A stretch of DNA of 64,000 bases from Pseudonocardia sp. CNS-004. Lineage in GTDB: Bacteria; Actinomycetota; Actinomycetes; Mycobacteriales; Pseudonocardiaceae. The DNA is taken from positions 1 through 64,000 of the forward strand of contig MKJV01000022.1 in NCBI GenBank assembly GCA_001942185.1, written 5' to 3'. Shown one piece after another: positions 19,668 through 29,374 of the stretch. The notes under the pieces were generated by a model. It was not told the origin of the DNA. It was given only the letters and a program-made list of their open reading frames with translations, and made no database searches. The stretch's first letter is position 1. Each line of letters begins with the position of its first letter. Position numbers and translations under genes: made by a program.

Positions 19668-20942
19668 TCAGGTTGTCAGCGAGCCGCGGCGGGCCAGCAG
19701 GGCGATGATCAGTGCGCTCGCGGTCGGCACGGCGGCGAGCACGAGCCACGGCACGGCGGGGGCGGCGACCGCCGGGTCGAGCAGCGCCCCGACCACGGTG
19801 CTGCCGACGAGCACGGCGATCCCGCCGGCCGAGGACAGCACCCCGAAGTGGACGCCGAGCCTGCGTTCCCCGGCCAGCCGGGGGACGAGGTCCTGGGCCA
19901 CGGGGACGGCGAGCATCTCCCCCGCCGTGAGCAGCACGACCATCGTCACCGCAGGCCACAGCGGGAACTGCGAGGTCGCGTCGGGCAGCAGCACCGCGAC
20001 CGCCACCGTGAGGAACGACACGGCCATGAGCCCGAAGCCCAGCACGATGGCGCGCGCCGGGCCGATCCTGCGGCCCCAGCGGGTTGCCGGGAGCTGGCCG
20101 GTGATCACCATCACCGAGGCGAGGACGAAGAGCCACCCGAGGGCCGACTGGTCACCGGTGGCCCGGCGCAGCTCGGCGGGCAACGCCAGGTAGAGCTGGT
20201 TGTAGCAGAGCAGGTAGCCGGAGTAGCCCGCGGCGAACGCCACGAAGCGCCGGTTGCGCACCACCTCCGCCCAGCCCGCGAGCACGGGTTCGCCCGCGTG
20301 CTGCGGGGGGCGGTGCGGCAGCCGGCACAGGTGGGCGAGGCCGATCAGCACGAACGCAGCGGCGGCCACGAGGCAGGACAGCCGGAACCCGACGACGAGC
20401 AGCGCCGTGCCGACGAGCGGCCCCACGACGGTGCCGATCTGGCCGCTGATCGCGAACATCGCGAACACGTCGGCCCGTGCCGGCCCGCCGGCCTCTGCGC
20501 GTTCGCCTGCTTCCCGTGCGAGGGACGACTCCACCGCCGGCGAGAACAGGGCGGCGGCGAACCCGGTGAGCATGGCGCCCGCGAGCACGGCGGGCAGGCT
20601 GTCGGCCAGCCCGAGCAGGACCAACCCGGCGACGCGCAGTGCGCATCCTGCGAGGACGACGGGCTTGGCGCCGATCCGGTCGGTGAGCGTACCGCCGATG
20701 ACGAACAGGCCCTGCTGGCTGAACGTGCGCAGCCCGAGCACCAGCCCGACCACGGCACCGGCGAGCGCGAGGTCCTCCGTGAGGTGCGTCGCGAGGTAGG
20801 GCAGCACCATGTAGAAGCCGATGTTGAACGCCAGCTGCGTGAGGATGAGCAGCTGCATCACGCGGGGGAGCCGGCCGAAGTCGCGGAGGGCCCCGTACCG
20901 GCGCCGGGTCGCGGTCTCCTGGGTCGGTGCCATTGTCGCCAA
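19668..20942 (-). CDS. MFS transporter (drug/metabolite exporter)
   Basis: 424 residues with twelve predicted membrane helices. The loop 2-3 MFS signature is visible as GGTLTDRIGAKPVVL, and helices 4-5 contain GFAAALFSPAVESSL and GQIGTVVGPLVGTALL, a proton-antiporter-like motif. It resembles MdtH-type exporters. The substrate is unknown. The start could be the first ATG (20942) or the one three codons later. The divergent gap to the ABC binding-protein gene is 147 bp. Confidence 0.8.
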   Translation of the reverse strand: MATMAPTQETATRRRYGALRDFGRLPRVMQLLILTQLAFNIGFYMVLPYLATHLTEDLALAGAVVGLVLGLRTFSQQGLFVIGGTLTDRIGAKPVVLAGCALRVAGLVLLGLADSLPAVLAGAMLTGFAAALFSPAVESSLAREAGERAEAGGPARADVFAMFAISGQIGTVVGPLVGTALLVVGFRLSCLVAAAAFVLIGLAHLCRLPHRPPQHAGEPVLAGWAEVVRNRRFVAFAAGYSGYLLCYNQLYLALPAELRRATGDQSALGWLFVLASVMVITGQLPATRWGRRIGPARAIVLGFGLMAVSFLTVAVAVLLPDATSQFPLWPAVTMVVLLTAGEMLAVPVAQDLVPRLAGERRLGVHFGVLSSAGGIAVLVGSTVVGALLDPAVAAPAVPWLVLAAVPTASALIIALLARRGSLTT

Positions 20943-21025
20943 CTACTAGCATCTGCGATGGCACGGTGACAAAGCGGGGGACAACGCGGGATTCGAATGC
21001 ATCCATGCGCATCGGTGCACAGTTG

Positions 21026-21054
21026 TTGACAGGTTGTACAGGTCTGCAGATGAT
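21026..21054 (+). promoter_or_regulatory. Sigma70-type promoter candidate
   Basis: TTGACA (21026-21031), a 17-bp spacer and GATGAT (21049-21054), placed 36 bp upstream of the ABC binding-protein ATG. The -35 is perfect and the -10 is weak. Confidence 0.45.
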
Positions 21055-21089
21055 CCGGTCGCTCCCCGCCCCGTGTGAAAGGCCGTTTG

Positions 21090-22627
21090 ATGCGCAGCCG
21101 AACCCGGCGTCGGTGCTCCGTCGTCGTGACCGTCGTCGTGGTGGTCGCGTTCCTGGCGGCCTGCGGCCGGGACAGCGGCGGAGCAGCCGGCGCCCCGGTT
21201 CCGGACGGTGAGCTGCGGATCGCCGCCCAGTTCGCCCCGCGGTCGGGTTACGCCATCGAGACCGACGACGCGTTCATCCTCACCCAGCTCGGCGCCGCCG
21301 AGTCGCTGACCAGCGCGGCCGCCGACGGCAGGTGCGTGCGGGGCTCGCGCAGGCGTGGGAGCAGGTCGATCCGCTCACGTGGCGGTTCGTGCTGCGGCCC
21401 GGGGTGACGTTCCACGACGGCACCACGCTGACCCCGGGCGCGGTCGTCACCGCGCTCCGGTACGTGGCGGGGGTCGCGGCGCCGCCGCGGGCGCTGCGCG
21501 GGCTGCAGCTGACCGTCGCCGAGGACGGTGCGGATGCCGTGCGGTTGTCGACGGCACACCCGACCCGATCCTCCCGCTGCGGATGAGCAGCCCGAACACG
21601 GTGATCCTCGCCTCGTCGGCCTACGCCAGTGGGCCGCCGTCCGTCATCGGCACCGGCACCGGCCCGATGCGGCTCGTCTCCGTCGAGGGCGCCAAGCGCG
21701 CCGACTGGAGCGGTTCGACGGCTACTGGGGGGAACGGCCCGCGCTGGCGCGGGTGACCGCCACGTTCGTGAGCGACCCGGCGGCGCGGGCTCTCGCGCTC
21801 CGGGCGGGCGACGTCGAGATCGCGCAAGGGCTGCCGGAGGCGTCTCTGCTGGAGTTCTCGGCAGGCTCGGGTTTCGACCAGCAGGTGGTGCCTGCGCCCC
21901 GCACGGTCTCCCTGCTGATGAACCAGTCCGCGGCACCGTTCACCGACGAGCGGATCCGGCAGGCGGTCGCGAGGGCGATCGACCGCAAGGCGCTCGCCGA
22001 GCAGGCGCTCGCGGGGTCGGCGCTCCCGGCCACCGAGCTCTTCGGGCCCGCCGTCGCGTGGGTTCGTCCGACCCGCCGCCCGCTCTCGACCTCGACGGCG
22101 CCAGGGCGCTGCTCGCCGCGGCCGGGCACGGCCCGGACAACCCGCTCCAGGTGCGGCTGTGGACCTACGGGAACCGCCCGGAGCTGCCCACCCTCGGCAC
22201 CGCCGTGCAGGCGATGCTGCGCGATGCCGGCATCGACGCCCAGATCCAGATCGGCGAGTACAGCGCCCAGGAGCCGGAGCTGCTCGCCGGCCGTTACGAC
22301 ATGTACCTGCTCTCCCGCAGCTACCTCACCGACGTCCCCGACGCGGGCGCCGCGCTGCAGAGCGACTACACGTGCGCCGGGTCGTACAACCTCAACCACT
22401 ACTGCTCACCCGCGTTCGACGCGCTGATCTCGACACTGGACGCCACGACGGACCCGGCCGCGCGGCAGGACATCTTCCGCGCGGCCGCCCGGATGCTCGT
22501 CGACGACGTCGTGGGCGTGCCGCTCGTGCACTCGCAGGAGAACGTCGTGACCAGCGGCGTCGCCGGGTACACGCTCGATCCGCTGGCCAAGCGGTTGGTC
22601 ACCCCGCAGCTCGCCGTCACCGGTTAG
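21090..22627 (+). CDS. ABC importer substrate-binding lipoprotein, peptide/nickel family (four frame breaks)
   Basis: About 512 residues once repaired. A signal peptide with lipobox (VVVVVAFLAACG) marks a surface lipoprotein. SBP_bac_5 features follow: DDAFILTQLGAAESL, WEQVDPLTWRFVLRPGVTF, FVSDPAARALALRAGDVEIA, FTDERIRQAVARAIDRKALA and the C-terminal VPLVHSQENVVTS. It captures peptides, nickel chelates or similar. Frames change near 21328, 21560, 21708 and 22065, every time in the direction of a lost base. The signature residues remain intact between breaks, so a sequencing cause is likely, though this gene has more breaks than any other here. Confidence 0.75.
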
Positions 22628-22630
22628 GCC

Positions 22631-23562
22631 GTGTTGCGCAGGCTCCTCCCGCTGCCCGCGGTCCTGCTCGGCGCGGCTGTACTGATCTTCCTGATGCCCG
22701 GCTGGCCGGCGTCGACACTGTCCGGGCCGTGCTGCGGGGTCGGGTCGCCGAGGCGGAGCCCGATCCCGCGGTCGCGGCGCGGATCGCCGCCGAGCTGGGC
22801 CTCGACCGGCCACTGCCCGAACAGTTCCTGCGGTGGCTCGGGAGCGTGCTCACCGGCGACCTCGGCCTGTCGTACGCGACGCGGACGCCGGTCGCCCCGC
22901 AGCTCGCGTCCGCGCTCGGCGTGTCCGCGGTGCTCACGACCGTGGCGCTGGTGCTGGCCGCGGTGATCGGGATCCCGGCCGGTGTGCACGCGGCCCGGCG
23001 GCCGGGCGGTGTGGTGGACCGCGTCGTGGCGGGGATGTCCGTGCTGGGCGTCGCGGTGCCCGAGTTCATCCTCGCCCCGGTGCTCGTGCTGCTGCTCGCG
23101 GTCGCGGTCCCCGTGCTGCCGGCGCTGGGGTGGGGCGACCCGGCGCAGGTCGTGCTGCCCGCTCTCACGCTCGCGGCCTTCCCGGCCGCACTGGCCGCCC
23201 AGCTCACCCGGGCCGAGACCGCCGACGTCCTCGGGCGGCCGCACGTCGTGCTGGCACGGGCGAAGGGGCTCCCCGACCGGCTCGTGCTCTGGCGTCACGG
23301 GGCGCGGCTGGCGCTCACCGGCGTGACCTCGTTCTCGGGGCTGTTCTTCGCCGGCCTGCTCAGCGGCTCGGTCGTCGTCGAGGTCGTGTTCGCGGTGCCG
23401 GGCCTCGGCAGGCTGCTCTACGACTCGGTGATCGGCCAGGACCTGCCGATGCTGCAGGCCGGGCTGCTCGCGGTCGTGGCCGTGGCGGTCGTGGTGAGCC
23501 TCGCCGCCGAGGCGCTGCAGCTGGCGCTCGACCCCGTCGCCCGGACGTCGGTGGACGCGTGA
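22631..23562 (+). CDS. ABC importer permease, DppB family (one frame break)
   Basis: About 310 residues, six membrane helices. The first helix (LLPLPAVLLGAAVLIFLM) is separated from the rest by a one-base gap near 22700. The inner-membrane EAA motif region is AETADVLGRPHVVLARAKGL, and the DppB-like N-terminal loop reads LGLDRPLPEQFLRWLGSVL, then GDLGLSY. Begins GTG 22631 just after the binding-protein stop and overlaps the next permease by 4 nt. Confidence 0.8.
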
Positions 23563-24338
23563 GGCGGGCGCCGGTCGCGCTCACGATCGTCGTGGCGGTG
23601 GCGGCGATCGTGGCGGTGGTCCCGCTGGACGCCGTGTCCACGGACCTCACCGACCGGTTCGCCGCGCCGTCGCCCGCCCACCTGCTGGGGACCGACCACC
23701 TGGGGCGTGACGTGCTCGCCCGGCTGGTCGGGGGCGCGCGGGTCTCGGTCGGGCTCACCCTCGTCGCCGTGGCGGGTTGCGCCGTCCTGGGCACGGCGGC
23801 AGGCCTGCTCTCCGGCTACGCGGGCGGCGCCGTGGCGGGTGTGGTGCAGCGGCTCGTCGACGTGCTGGTGGCCGTCCCCACGATCATCGTGGGGCTGGTC
23901 GTCGCCGCGGTCCGCGACCCGGGTACCGCGACGTTGCTGATCGCGGTGCTCGTCACCGGGTGGTCGCCGTTCGCCCGCCTCGCGCACCACCTCACCGTCC
24001 GGGAGCGTGGCCGGGAGTATGTGGAGGGTGCGGTGGCGCTGGGCGCCGGGCCGATCCGGATCGCGGTGCGGCACGTACTGCCGAACGCGTTGCGGCCGCT
24101 CGTCGCCCACGCCTGCCTCCGCTTCGCGAACGTGCTGTTGTCGATCGCGGGGCTGTCGTTCCTCGGGCTCGGGGTCCAGCCGCCGACCCCCGAATGGGGC
24201 GTGATGCTGGCGGAGGGCAGGCAGTTCATGTTCTCGGCTCCCCAGCTGGTGCTGTTGCCCGCGGCAGCGGTCGTGATCGCTGCGACGATCGTCACCGTGC
24301 TCGGGCGGGGGTTGGAGCGGCGCTGGAGTGGCACCTAA
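23559..24338 (+). CDS. ABC importer permease, DppC family
   Basis: 259 residues, intact. The characteristic DppC N-terminus (APSPAHLLGTDHLGRDVLAR) precedes the membrane domain with RERGREYVEGAVALGAGPIR as the EAA loop and ends with the typical SFLGLGVQPPTPEWGVML block. Starts with GTG 23559 overlapping the previous stop. No ATP-binding subunit gene follows; the next gene is a dioxygenase. Confidence 0.85.
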   Translation: MRRAPVALTIVVAVAAIVAVVPLDAVSTDLTDRFAAPSPAHLLGTDHLGRDVLARLVGGARVSVGLTLVAVAGCAVLGTAAGLLSGYAGGAVAGVVQRLVDVLVAVPTIIVGLVVAAVRDPGTATLLIAVLVTGWSPFARLAHHLTVRERGREYVEGAVALGAGPIRIAVRHVLPNALRPLVAHACLRFANVLLSIAGLSFLGLGVQPPTPEWGVMLAEGRQFMFSAPQLVLLPAAAVVIAATIVTVLGRGLERRWSGT

Positions 24339-24373
24339 GCTGCTGTTGCATCTCTTTGGCGACAGGAGCGGGC

Positions 24374-25183
24374 GTGGCGACGACAGCGACGAGCGGACGC
24401 CGGTCCGGCACGGTCCGGCCCGACCTGAAGGAAGCCCTCGGCGCGGTGGGTGTCGTGCCGGCGCGGGTCGACGCGCGGGAGAGCCGCGCCGTGTTCGAAC
24501 GCGACGGTGTGGTGATCGTGCCGCGCACACCGACCGATCCCGACGAGCTGGTCGTCGCCGCGGGCCGCACCCTCGGCGGCAGGCTCCGCGCGTTGACGGG
24601 GATCCGACCGCAGGGCGGGACCGACAGCCCGCCGCTCGGGCTGCACTCCGACGGGGCGAACGTCGTCGTCGAGATCCACGGCAGGCAGGTGCCGCTGCGC
24701 GAACCGGACGAGGACTACCTCTACATGCTCTGCTCGGTGCCCGCGCCGTCCGGCGGCGACTCGGTCCTGATCGACGGCTACGCACTCGTCGACCAGCTCG
24801 CCGAGGCAGCCCCGGAGCTGCACACCTTCCTCACCCGCTGCGACGTCGACTACTTCGGGGGGTGGCGGACGCCGGCCCGGGGGGTGCCGGCGACGCCGCT
24901 CGTCCGCAGGCTCGTCGAGTGGACCCGCGGCGGCCGGCGGGTGGTGCGGGCGAGCGACTACGCCGCCCCGGTGCCGCGCGAGCCCGAGTGGGACGCGCAC
25001 ATGGCGTTCCTCGACGGCTACGCCGACGTCCTCGCCACAGCCTTCGAGTGCGCCCCACGCTTCCGGCTGGAGGCGGGCGACCTGATGGCGCTCGACAACT
25101 ACCGCTTCCTGCACGGCCGCGACGCGTTCCGCGGCACCCGCGAGCTGCACGTCCTCGCCGTGCGCTCCGCCGACGCCCGGTAG
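24374..25183 (+). CDS. TauD/TfdA-family Fe(II)/2-oxoglutarate dioxygenase
   Basis: 269 residues. The facial triad is visible: His and Asp in GLHSDGANVV and the distal His in HGRDAFRGTRELHVLAV, with the 2-oxoglutarate-binding Arg a few residues later. LMALDNYRFLHGR is typical of the gamma-butyrobetaine/clavaminate branch. It hydroxylates a small organic substrate. GTG 24374 has GGAGCGGGC upstream. It lies 35 bp after the importer permease, so the importer may deliver its substrate or a precursor (inference). Confidence 0.75.
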   Translation: MATTATSGRRSGTVRPDLKEALGAVGVVPARVDARESRAVFERDGVVIVPRTPTDPDELVVAAGRTLGGRLRALTGIRPQGGTDSPPLGLHSDGANVVVEIHGRQVPLREPDEDYLYMLCSVPAPSGGDSVLIDGYALVDQLAEAAPELHTFLTRCDVDYFGGWRTPARGVPATPLVRRLVEWTRGGRRVVRASDYAAPVPREPEWDAHMAFLDGYADVLATAFECAPRFRLEAGDLMALDNYRFLHGRDAFRGTRELHVLAVRSADAR

Positions 25184-25185
25184 CG

Positions 25186-26363
25186 TCAGTCCATCGTGAA
25201 CGGGTCGTACTTGATCCGGTCCAGCGGGGTGCCGGCCACGAGCATCCGGGAGACGGTGGCGCGGATCATCGCGGGTGAGCCGCAGACCAGCACGTCGTGG
25301 TCGGACCACGCGCGTACCGGGTGACGACGTCGGCGAGGGTGCCGCGCTCGGCGCCGGAGCTGCCCTCCTCGTCCTCCTCGACGACGGGGACGACGTCGAG
25401 CCAGGTGTTGGTGTAGGAGAACTTGCGCAGGCTGGTGAAGTCGTAGAGGTCGTCCCAGGTGCGGCCGCCGACGAACACCTGGGTGCGTGGCTGCTCGGGG
25501 CGGTCGGCGATGTCCTCGAGCAGGGCCTTGATGGGGGCCATGCCGGTGCCGCCGGTGACCATCAGCAGCTCGCGCCCGGTGGTGGGGTCGACGTGCATGC
25601 GGCCCATCGGGGGGCCGATGCGCCAGGTGTCGCCGATCCGGGAGTGGGCGACGATGGCCCGGCTGACCCATCCGCCGTCGACGGCGCGGACGTGGAACTC
25701 CAGGGTGCCGTCCTCGCGGGGCGCGTTGGCGGGCGAGAGGTAGCGCCACAGGCGGGGCCGCTGCGGGGTCTCGACGCTGAGGTACTGCCCGGCGCGGTAC
25801 GGGATCGGCTCACTCGCCTGGATCGTGATGATCGCGAGGTCCCAGCCGAGCCGCTCGTGGGACACGACCCGGCCCAGCCAGGACGCCGGGCCGCGCTCGG
25901 CCGAGGCCGCGGTGCGCATGAGCGTGGACACCTCGTCGTAGGCGTCGGTCCACGCATCGCGTACCGCGGGCGTCCAGACGGTGGGGCCGCCGGTGGTGGC
26001 GATGGCCGTCAGCAGCGCCTGGCCGACCGCGTCGTAGTGCTGGGCGACCACGCCGAACTTGCGGTGGTCGCGGCCGAGCTGCTCCAGGAAGGGCTCGAGC
26101 ATGTCGGGCTGGTCGACCATCTGCACGACGTGCACCAGCGCGCGCATGAGGCGGCTGCGCTGCACCTCCATGTTGACGGGGAACAGGTCCCGGCTCTCGG
26201 GCGCGATCCGGAAGAGGGTGGCGTAGAAGAGCCGCCCCATCTCTTCGGTATGATCTTCCACCTCGGACCAGCTGTCCCGGATGAGCTGGGCCCGGCCCTG
26301 CTCCTCACCACGAGGAGCACCGATGCTGGACAGGTCAGCGGTGAGCAACTGTTCAGCGGTCAT
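25186..26363 (-). CDS. Globin-ferredoxin reductase fusion, flavohemoglobin-like (one frame break)
   Basis: About 392 residues. The N-terminal globin (residues 20-160) contains LFYATLFRIAPESRDLFPVN and the proximal-His region RDHRKFGVVAQHYDAVGQAL. The C-terminal FAD/NAD part has RxYS-like RLWRYLSPAN, the FAD-binding WRIGPPMGRM and NADH motif MVTGGTGMAPIKAL, then VLVCGSPAMIRAT. It resembles mycobacterial Rv0385 and would use NADH to reduce O2 or NO at heme. The frame changes near 25316 (one base missing in CGTA|CGCG). The start ATG 26363 (MTAEQLLTAD) is preferred over an upstream one because conserved sequence begins there. Confidence 0.8.
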
Positions 26364-26482
26364 GGAGGCCGGCTTCTTCCTGCTCGTCGGTGCGGGGAGC
26401 GCGGGACCGGGGTCCAGCCGCGCCAGCTTATCGCGCGGGGGCGGACCGATGACTCTTCCGCGCTCGGATGGCACGGTAGGGG

Positions 26483-27253
26483 GTGGCTCCCCGAACCCAA
26501 CCTCTCGCGCAGGTTCGCCCGACGACCGTCCATCGCACCGTGGAGGTGCCGTCGCCGTCCGAGGAGTGCGATCCGACGCCCGGTTCGGCGGGTGAACACG
26601 CCCTCCAGTGCGCTTACGGCACGCAGACGCGCGCTCAGCGCTTCTACACCGACCAGGTCCGGGATCGGCTGCTGCCGACCATGGTGGCGTTCGTCCAGCG
26701 GATGGAGATGGTGTTCGTGGCCTCGGCGGATGCGCGCGGGGAGTGCGACGCGTCGCTGCGCGCCGGGCCTCCCGGGTTCATCCGCGTCCTCGACGCCCGC
26801 ACGCTCGCGTACCCGGAGTACCGGGGCAACGGCGTGCACGCGAGCCTCGGCAACATCTCGGAGAACGCGCACGTCGGTCTGCTGATGGTCGACTTCGTGG
26901 AGGACCTCATCGGGCTGCACGTCAACGGCACGGCCCGGATCGTGGAGGCGGCGGAGTTCACCGTGGCGTTCCCGCAGGTGCTGCCGGACTCCGAACACGG
27001 ACGGCGGGCGGAGCGGTGGGTCGTCGTCGAGGTCGAGGAGGCGTACATCCACTGCCGCAAGCACATCCCGCACATGTCTCGCGTCGTCGAGAAGCGCGAG
27101 TGGGGCACCGACGACCCCGCCCGCAAGGGCGGCGACTACTTCCGGGCGAAGGAGACGCCGCGCTGGCGGCCACGCCCGCACGCCGGGCGCAGGCGGTTCC
27201 CGAGCACCACCCACCTCGGCGGGGGCAGCTCGCGGATCCTGCGGTCCCGCTGA
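26483..27253 (+). CDS. Pyridoxamine 5'-phosphate oxidase-like flavoprotein
   Basis: Up to 256 residues. The split-barrel fold common to PNPOx and related flavin or F420 proteins is indicated by FVQRMEMVFVASADARGECD, GNGVHASLGNISENAHVGLL and DLIGLHVNGTARIV, ending VEVEEAYIHCRKHIPHM. The conserved part starts near residue 50, and GTG 26540 is an alternative start; neither has a clear ribosome site. It probably binds FMN and is a general redox or detoxification protein. It is divergent from the globin-FNR gene. Confidence 0.7.
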   Translation: MAPRTQPLAQVRPTTVHRTVEVPSPSEECDPTPGSAGEHALQCAYGTQTRAQRFYTDQVRDRLLPTMVAFVQRMEMVFVASADARGECDASLRAGPPGFIRVLDARTLAYPEYRGNGVHASLGNISENAHVGLLMVDFVEDLIGLHVNGTARIVEAAEFTVAFPQVLPDSEHGRRAERWVVVEVEEAYIHCRKHIPHMSRVVEKREWGTDDPARKGGDYFRAKETPRWRPRPHAGRRRFPSTTHLGGGSSRILRSR

Positions 27254-27256
27254 CCT

Positions 27257-27272
27257 GGTTTCACGTGGAACC
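27257..27272. promoter_or_regulatory. parS-like ParB-binding site
   Basis: GTTTCACGTGGAAC (27258-27271) differs by one base from the actinobacterial parS core GTTTCACGTGAAAC, and the flanking G and C extend the palindrome to 16 bp. It lies in the 33-bp convergent gap between the PNPOx-like and TPR genes, where a chromosome-segregation site would be tolerated. Confidence 0.6.
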
Positions 27273-27286
27273 GCCGGGCCGGCCCA

Positions 27287-28327
27287 TCAGGGCCGGCGTG
27301 GCCTGCGCAGCGCCCCGACGGCCAGCGCGAGCACCGCGAGCAGCCCGAGCACGAGCCACACGAGCCCCGCGAACACGCCGAAGCCGGTGACGGCCACCGC
27401 GAGGAAGAGCAGCACGCACGTGGCCAGCCCGAGGTAGGTGACGCGCAGCGGTCCGTCCCCGCGCATGGCCGCCTGCACCGCCTGCCGGGTGCCGGCGGGC
27501 AGGTCGCGCACCGTCCACCAGGTCAACAGCCCGATCGCCAGCAGGGACACGGCGGCGGCGATCCGGGCGGGCCAGGTCGCCTCGTCCACCTGGCCCGCCG
27601 AGGCCGCCACGCAGGCGATCGTCGCCGGGATGAACAGGATCCGCAGCCGCCACGCCAGCTTCCAGAGCACCACGGCGATGGTCCGCAGCACGATCGGCAT
27701 CGTGGGGTCGAGCGACCCGGCCTCGACGAGGCCGCGCAGCCCCCTCGCGGGATGACCGGTGTTGATGTCGAGCACGGCGAGGTCGTGGCGGGCGAGGGCG
27801 TTCTGCGGGTCGAGTCGCAACGCCTCCTCGTAGGCCGTGCGGGCGGTCCGGCGGTCGCGGATGTCGTCGGCGAGGTCGGCGACCAGCAGGTGCGCGTTCG
27901 AGGACTGCGGATCGAGCGTGACCGCGTGCCGGGCGGCCTCGTACGCCTCGTGCTTGCGGCCCGCGGCGGAGAGCACCCGCGCGCAGGTGCGGGCGATCGT
28001 GGGCTCTTCCGGACGCAGCGAGGACGCCACGGCGGCGGCCTGCACGGCCTCCTCGTGCCGGTTCAGCCCGGAGAGCAGCAACGCCCGGATCTGGTGGTTG
28101 CGGGCCACCTGGGGCTCGACGGCGATGGCGGCCTCAGCGGCCGGGAGCCCCTCCGCGTGCCGGTCGGCCAGATTCAGCACCCACGCCAGCTCGCTCAGCA
28201 GGGCGGCGTCCTGCGGGGCGGCGGCCAGCGCCTCGCGCAACGTCCGCTCGGCGTCGTCGAGCCGGCCGAGCAGGCGCAGGCTCTCGGCGCGCCGCAACGC
28301 GGCATCGCCTGCCGCTTCCTGGCTCAA
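27287..28327 (-). CDS. TPR protein with C-terminal membrane domain
   Basis: 346 residues. About six tetratricopeptide-type helical repeats span residues 1-190 (RAESLRLLGRLDDAERTLRE; AHLLVADLADDIRDRRTART; YEEALRLDPQNALARHDLAV). Then come four hydrophobic helices (LAWRLRILFIPATIACVAAS; AAAVSLLAIGLLTWWTV; LATCVLLFLAVAVTGFGVFA; LVLGLLAVLALAVGAL). It starts with a TTG that overlaps the stop of the AAA ATPase gene, so the two are translationally coupled and likely work as a membrane-tethered adaptor plus ATPase. Confidence 0.7.
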   Translation of the reverse strand: MSQEAAGDAALRRAESLRLLGRLDDAERTLREALAAAPQDAALLSELAWVLNLADRHAEGLPAAEAAIAVEPQVARNHQIRALLLSGLNRHEEAVQAAAVASSLRPEEPTIARTCARVLSAAGRKHEAYEAARHAVTLDPQSSNAHLLVADLADDIRDRRTARTAYEEALRLDPQNALARHDLAVLDINTGHPARGLRGLVEAGSLDPTMPIVLRTIAVVLWKLAWRLRILFIPATIACVAASAGQVDEATWPARIAAAVSLLAIGLLTWWTVRDLPAGTRQAVQAAMRGDGPLRVTYLGLATCVLLFLAVAVTGFGVFAGLVWLVLGLLAVLALAVGALRRPRRP

Positions 28328-29254
28328 AGCTTCTTGTGCTTCCGCAGGTACGCCGACAGGTCGTCGTACTCGCCGTCGGTGTTGGCGAACGCCACCACGT
28401 TGCGTGCGGTGGCGAACCACGGCCCGGTGCTCGGGCGGATCTCCTTGACGGCCGCCTCGAGGTCCTTCGTGGTGAGCGCGTGCAGCCGGCCGTCGCGCAT
28501 CGACAGCGCGAGCGCCCGCTCGGCGGCGGTGGTGCAGATGTGCGCGAGTCGGCGCCGGAGAAGTGCTCCGTGAGCTTGACGATGCGTTCGAGGTTGATCT
28601 CCGAAACCGGCCGCTCCCGCAGGTGGTAGCGCAGGACGGAGGCGCGGGCGGGGGCGTCGGGCGGGAGCACGAGCACCATGCGGTCGAACCGGCCGGGCCT
28701 GCGCAGCGCGCTGTCGATGTCCCACGGGTGGTTGGTGGCGTCGAGGACGAACACGGCGTCGTTGTCGGTGGTGACCGAGTCCAGCTCGGAGAGCATCTGG
28801 TTGACGGTGTTGCGCATGCTCGTCGAGTGCGCGAGGTGCGACCGCTTCTGGCCGAGCGCGTCCAGCTCGTCGAAGAACAGCACGCAGGGGGCGCGGCGGC
28901 GGGCCTCGGCGAAGATCCGGGCGAGGTTGCGCTCGCTCTGCCCGGTGTACATGTCGAGGACGTCGGAGATGCCGACGCTGAAGAAGTTCGCGCCGAGCTC
29001 GCCGGCCACCGCCCGTGCGATGAACGTCTTGCCGCATCCGGGTGGGCCGTAGAGCAGGAGGCCGCCGGAGAGGCTCTTGCCGAACGCCTTGGCGAGCTGC
29101 GGGTTGCGCATCGGGCCGAGGAAGGACAGCTCGAGGCGCTCCTTGACCTGCTCCATGCCGCCGACGTCGGCGAGCCGGACGCCCGGCCGCTCGATGTCCT
29201 CGACCACCGGGGAGGGTGCGTGAGCAGGCTGGTGAGGAGCACGTCATCAGGCAT
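28324..29254 (-). CDS. AAA+ ATPase, FtsH/CDC48-like single-ring (two frame breaks)
   Basis: About 310 residues. AAA core: [20 protein letters not shown] (Walker A), [13 protein letters not shown] (Walker B), [20 protein letters not shown] (SRH with arginine finger) and the sensor-2 region [18 protein letters not shown]. One-base gaps occur near 29222 ([13 protein letters not shown] restored by one G) and 28556. No protease domain is attached. Co-translated with a downstream TPR/membrane protein, suggesting a remodelling ATPase recruited to the membrane. Confidence 0.8.
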
Positions 29255-29280
29255 CGGCCGGAGTATCACCCACGGGTGAC

Positions 29281-29301
29281 CCTGAGCGGAACACGCTCAA
29301 C
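29281..29301. promoter_or_regulatory. HspR box (HAIR-like) upstream of clpB
   Basis: CCTGAGC-N7-GCTCAAC, a HAIR-type inverted repeat with the correct 7-bp spacer, about 73 bp before the clpB start. It places clpB under the HspR encoded in this window. Confidence 0.75.
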
Positions 29302-29374
29302 TTTCCTGACGTTGTCACTGTCGACGGGCACGATGGTGCCCGGACCATCGACGTTGCAGGAGGAACCGAGGGGC

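Noticed and set aside
20990..21015. tRNA-like GATTCGAATGC near 21.0 kb
   Set aside because: It resembles a T-loop but no acceptor stem, anticodon arm or CCA end can be folded around it.
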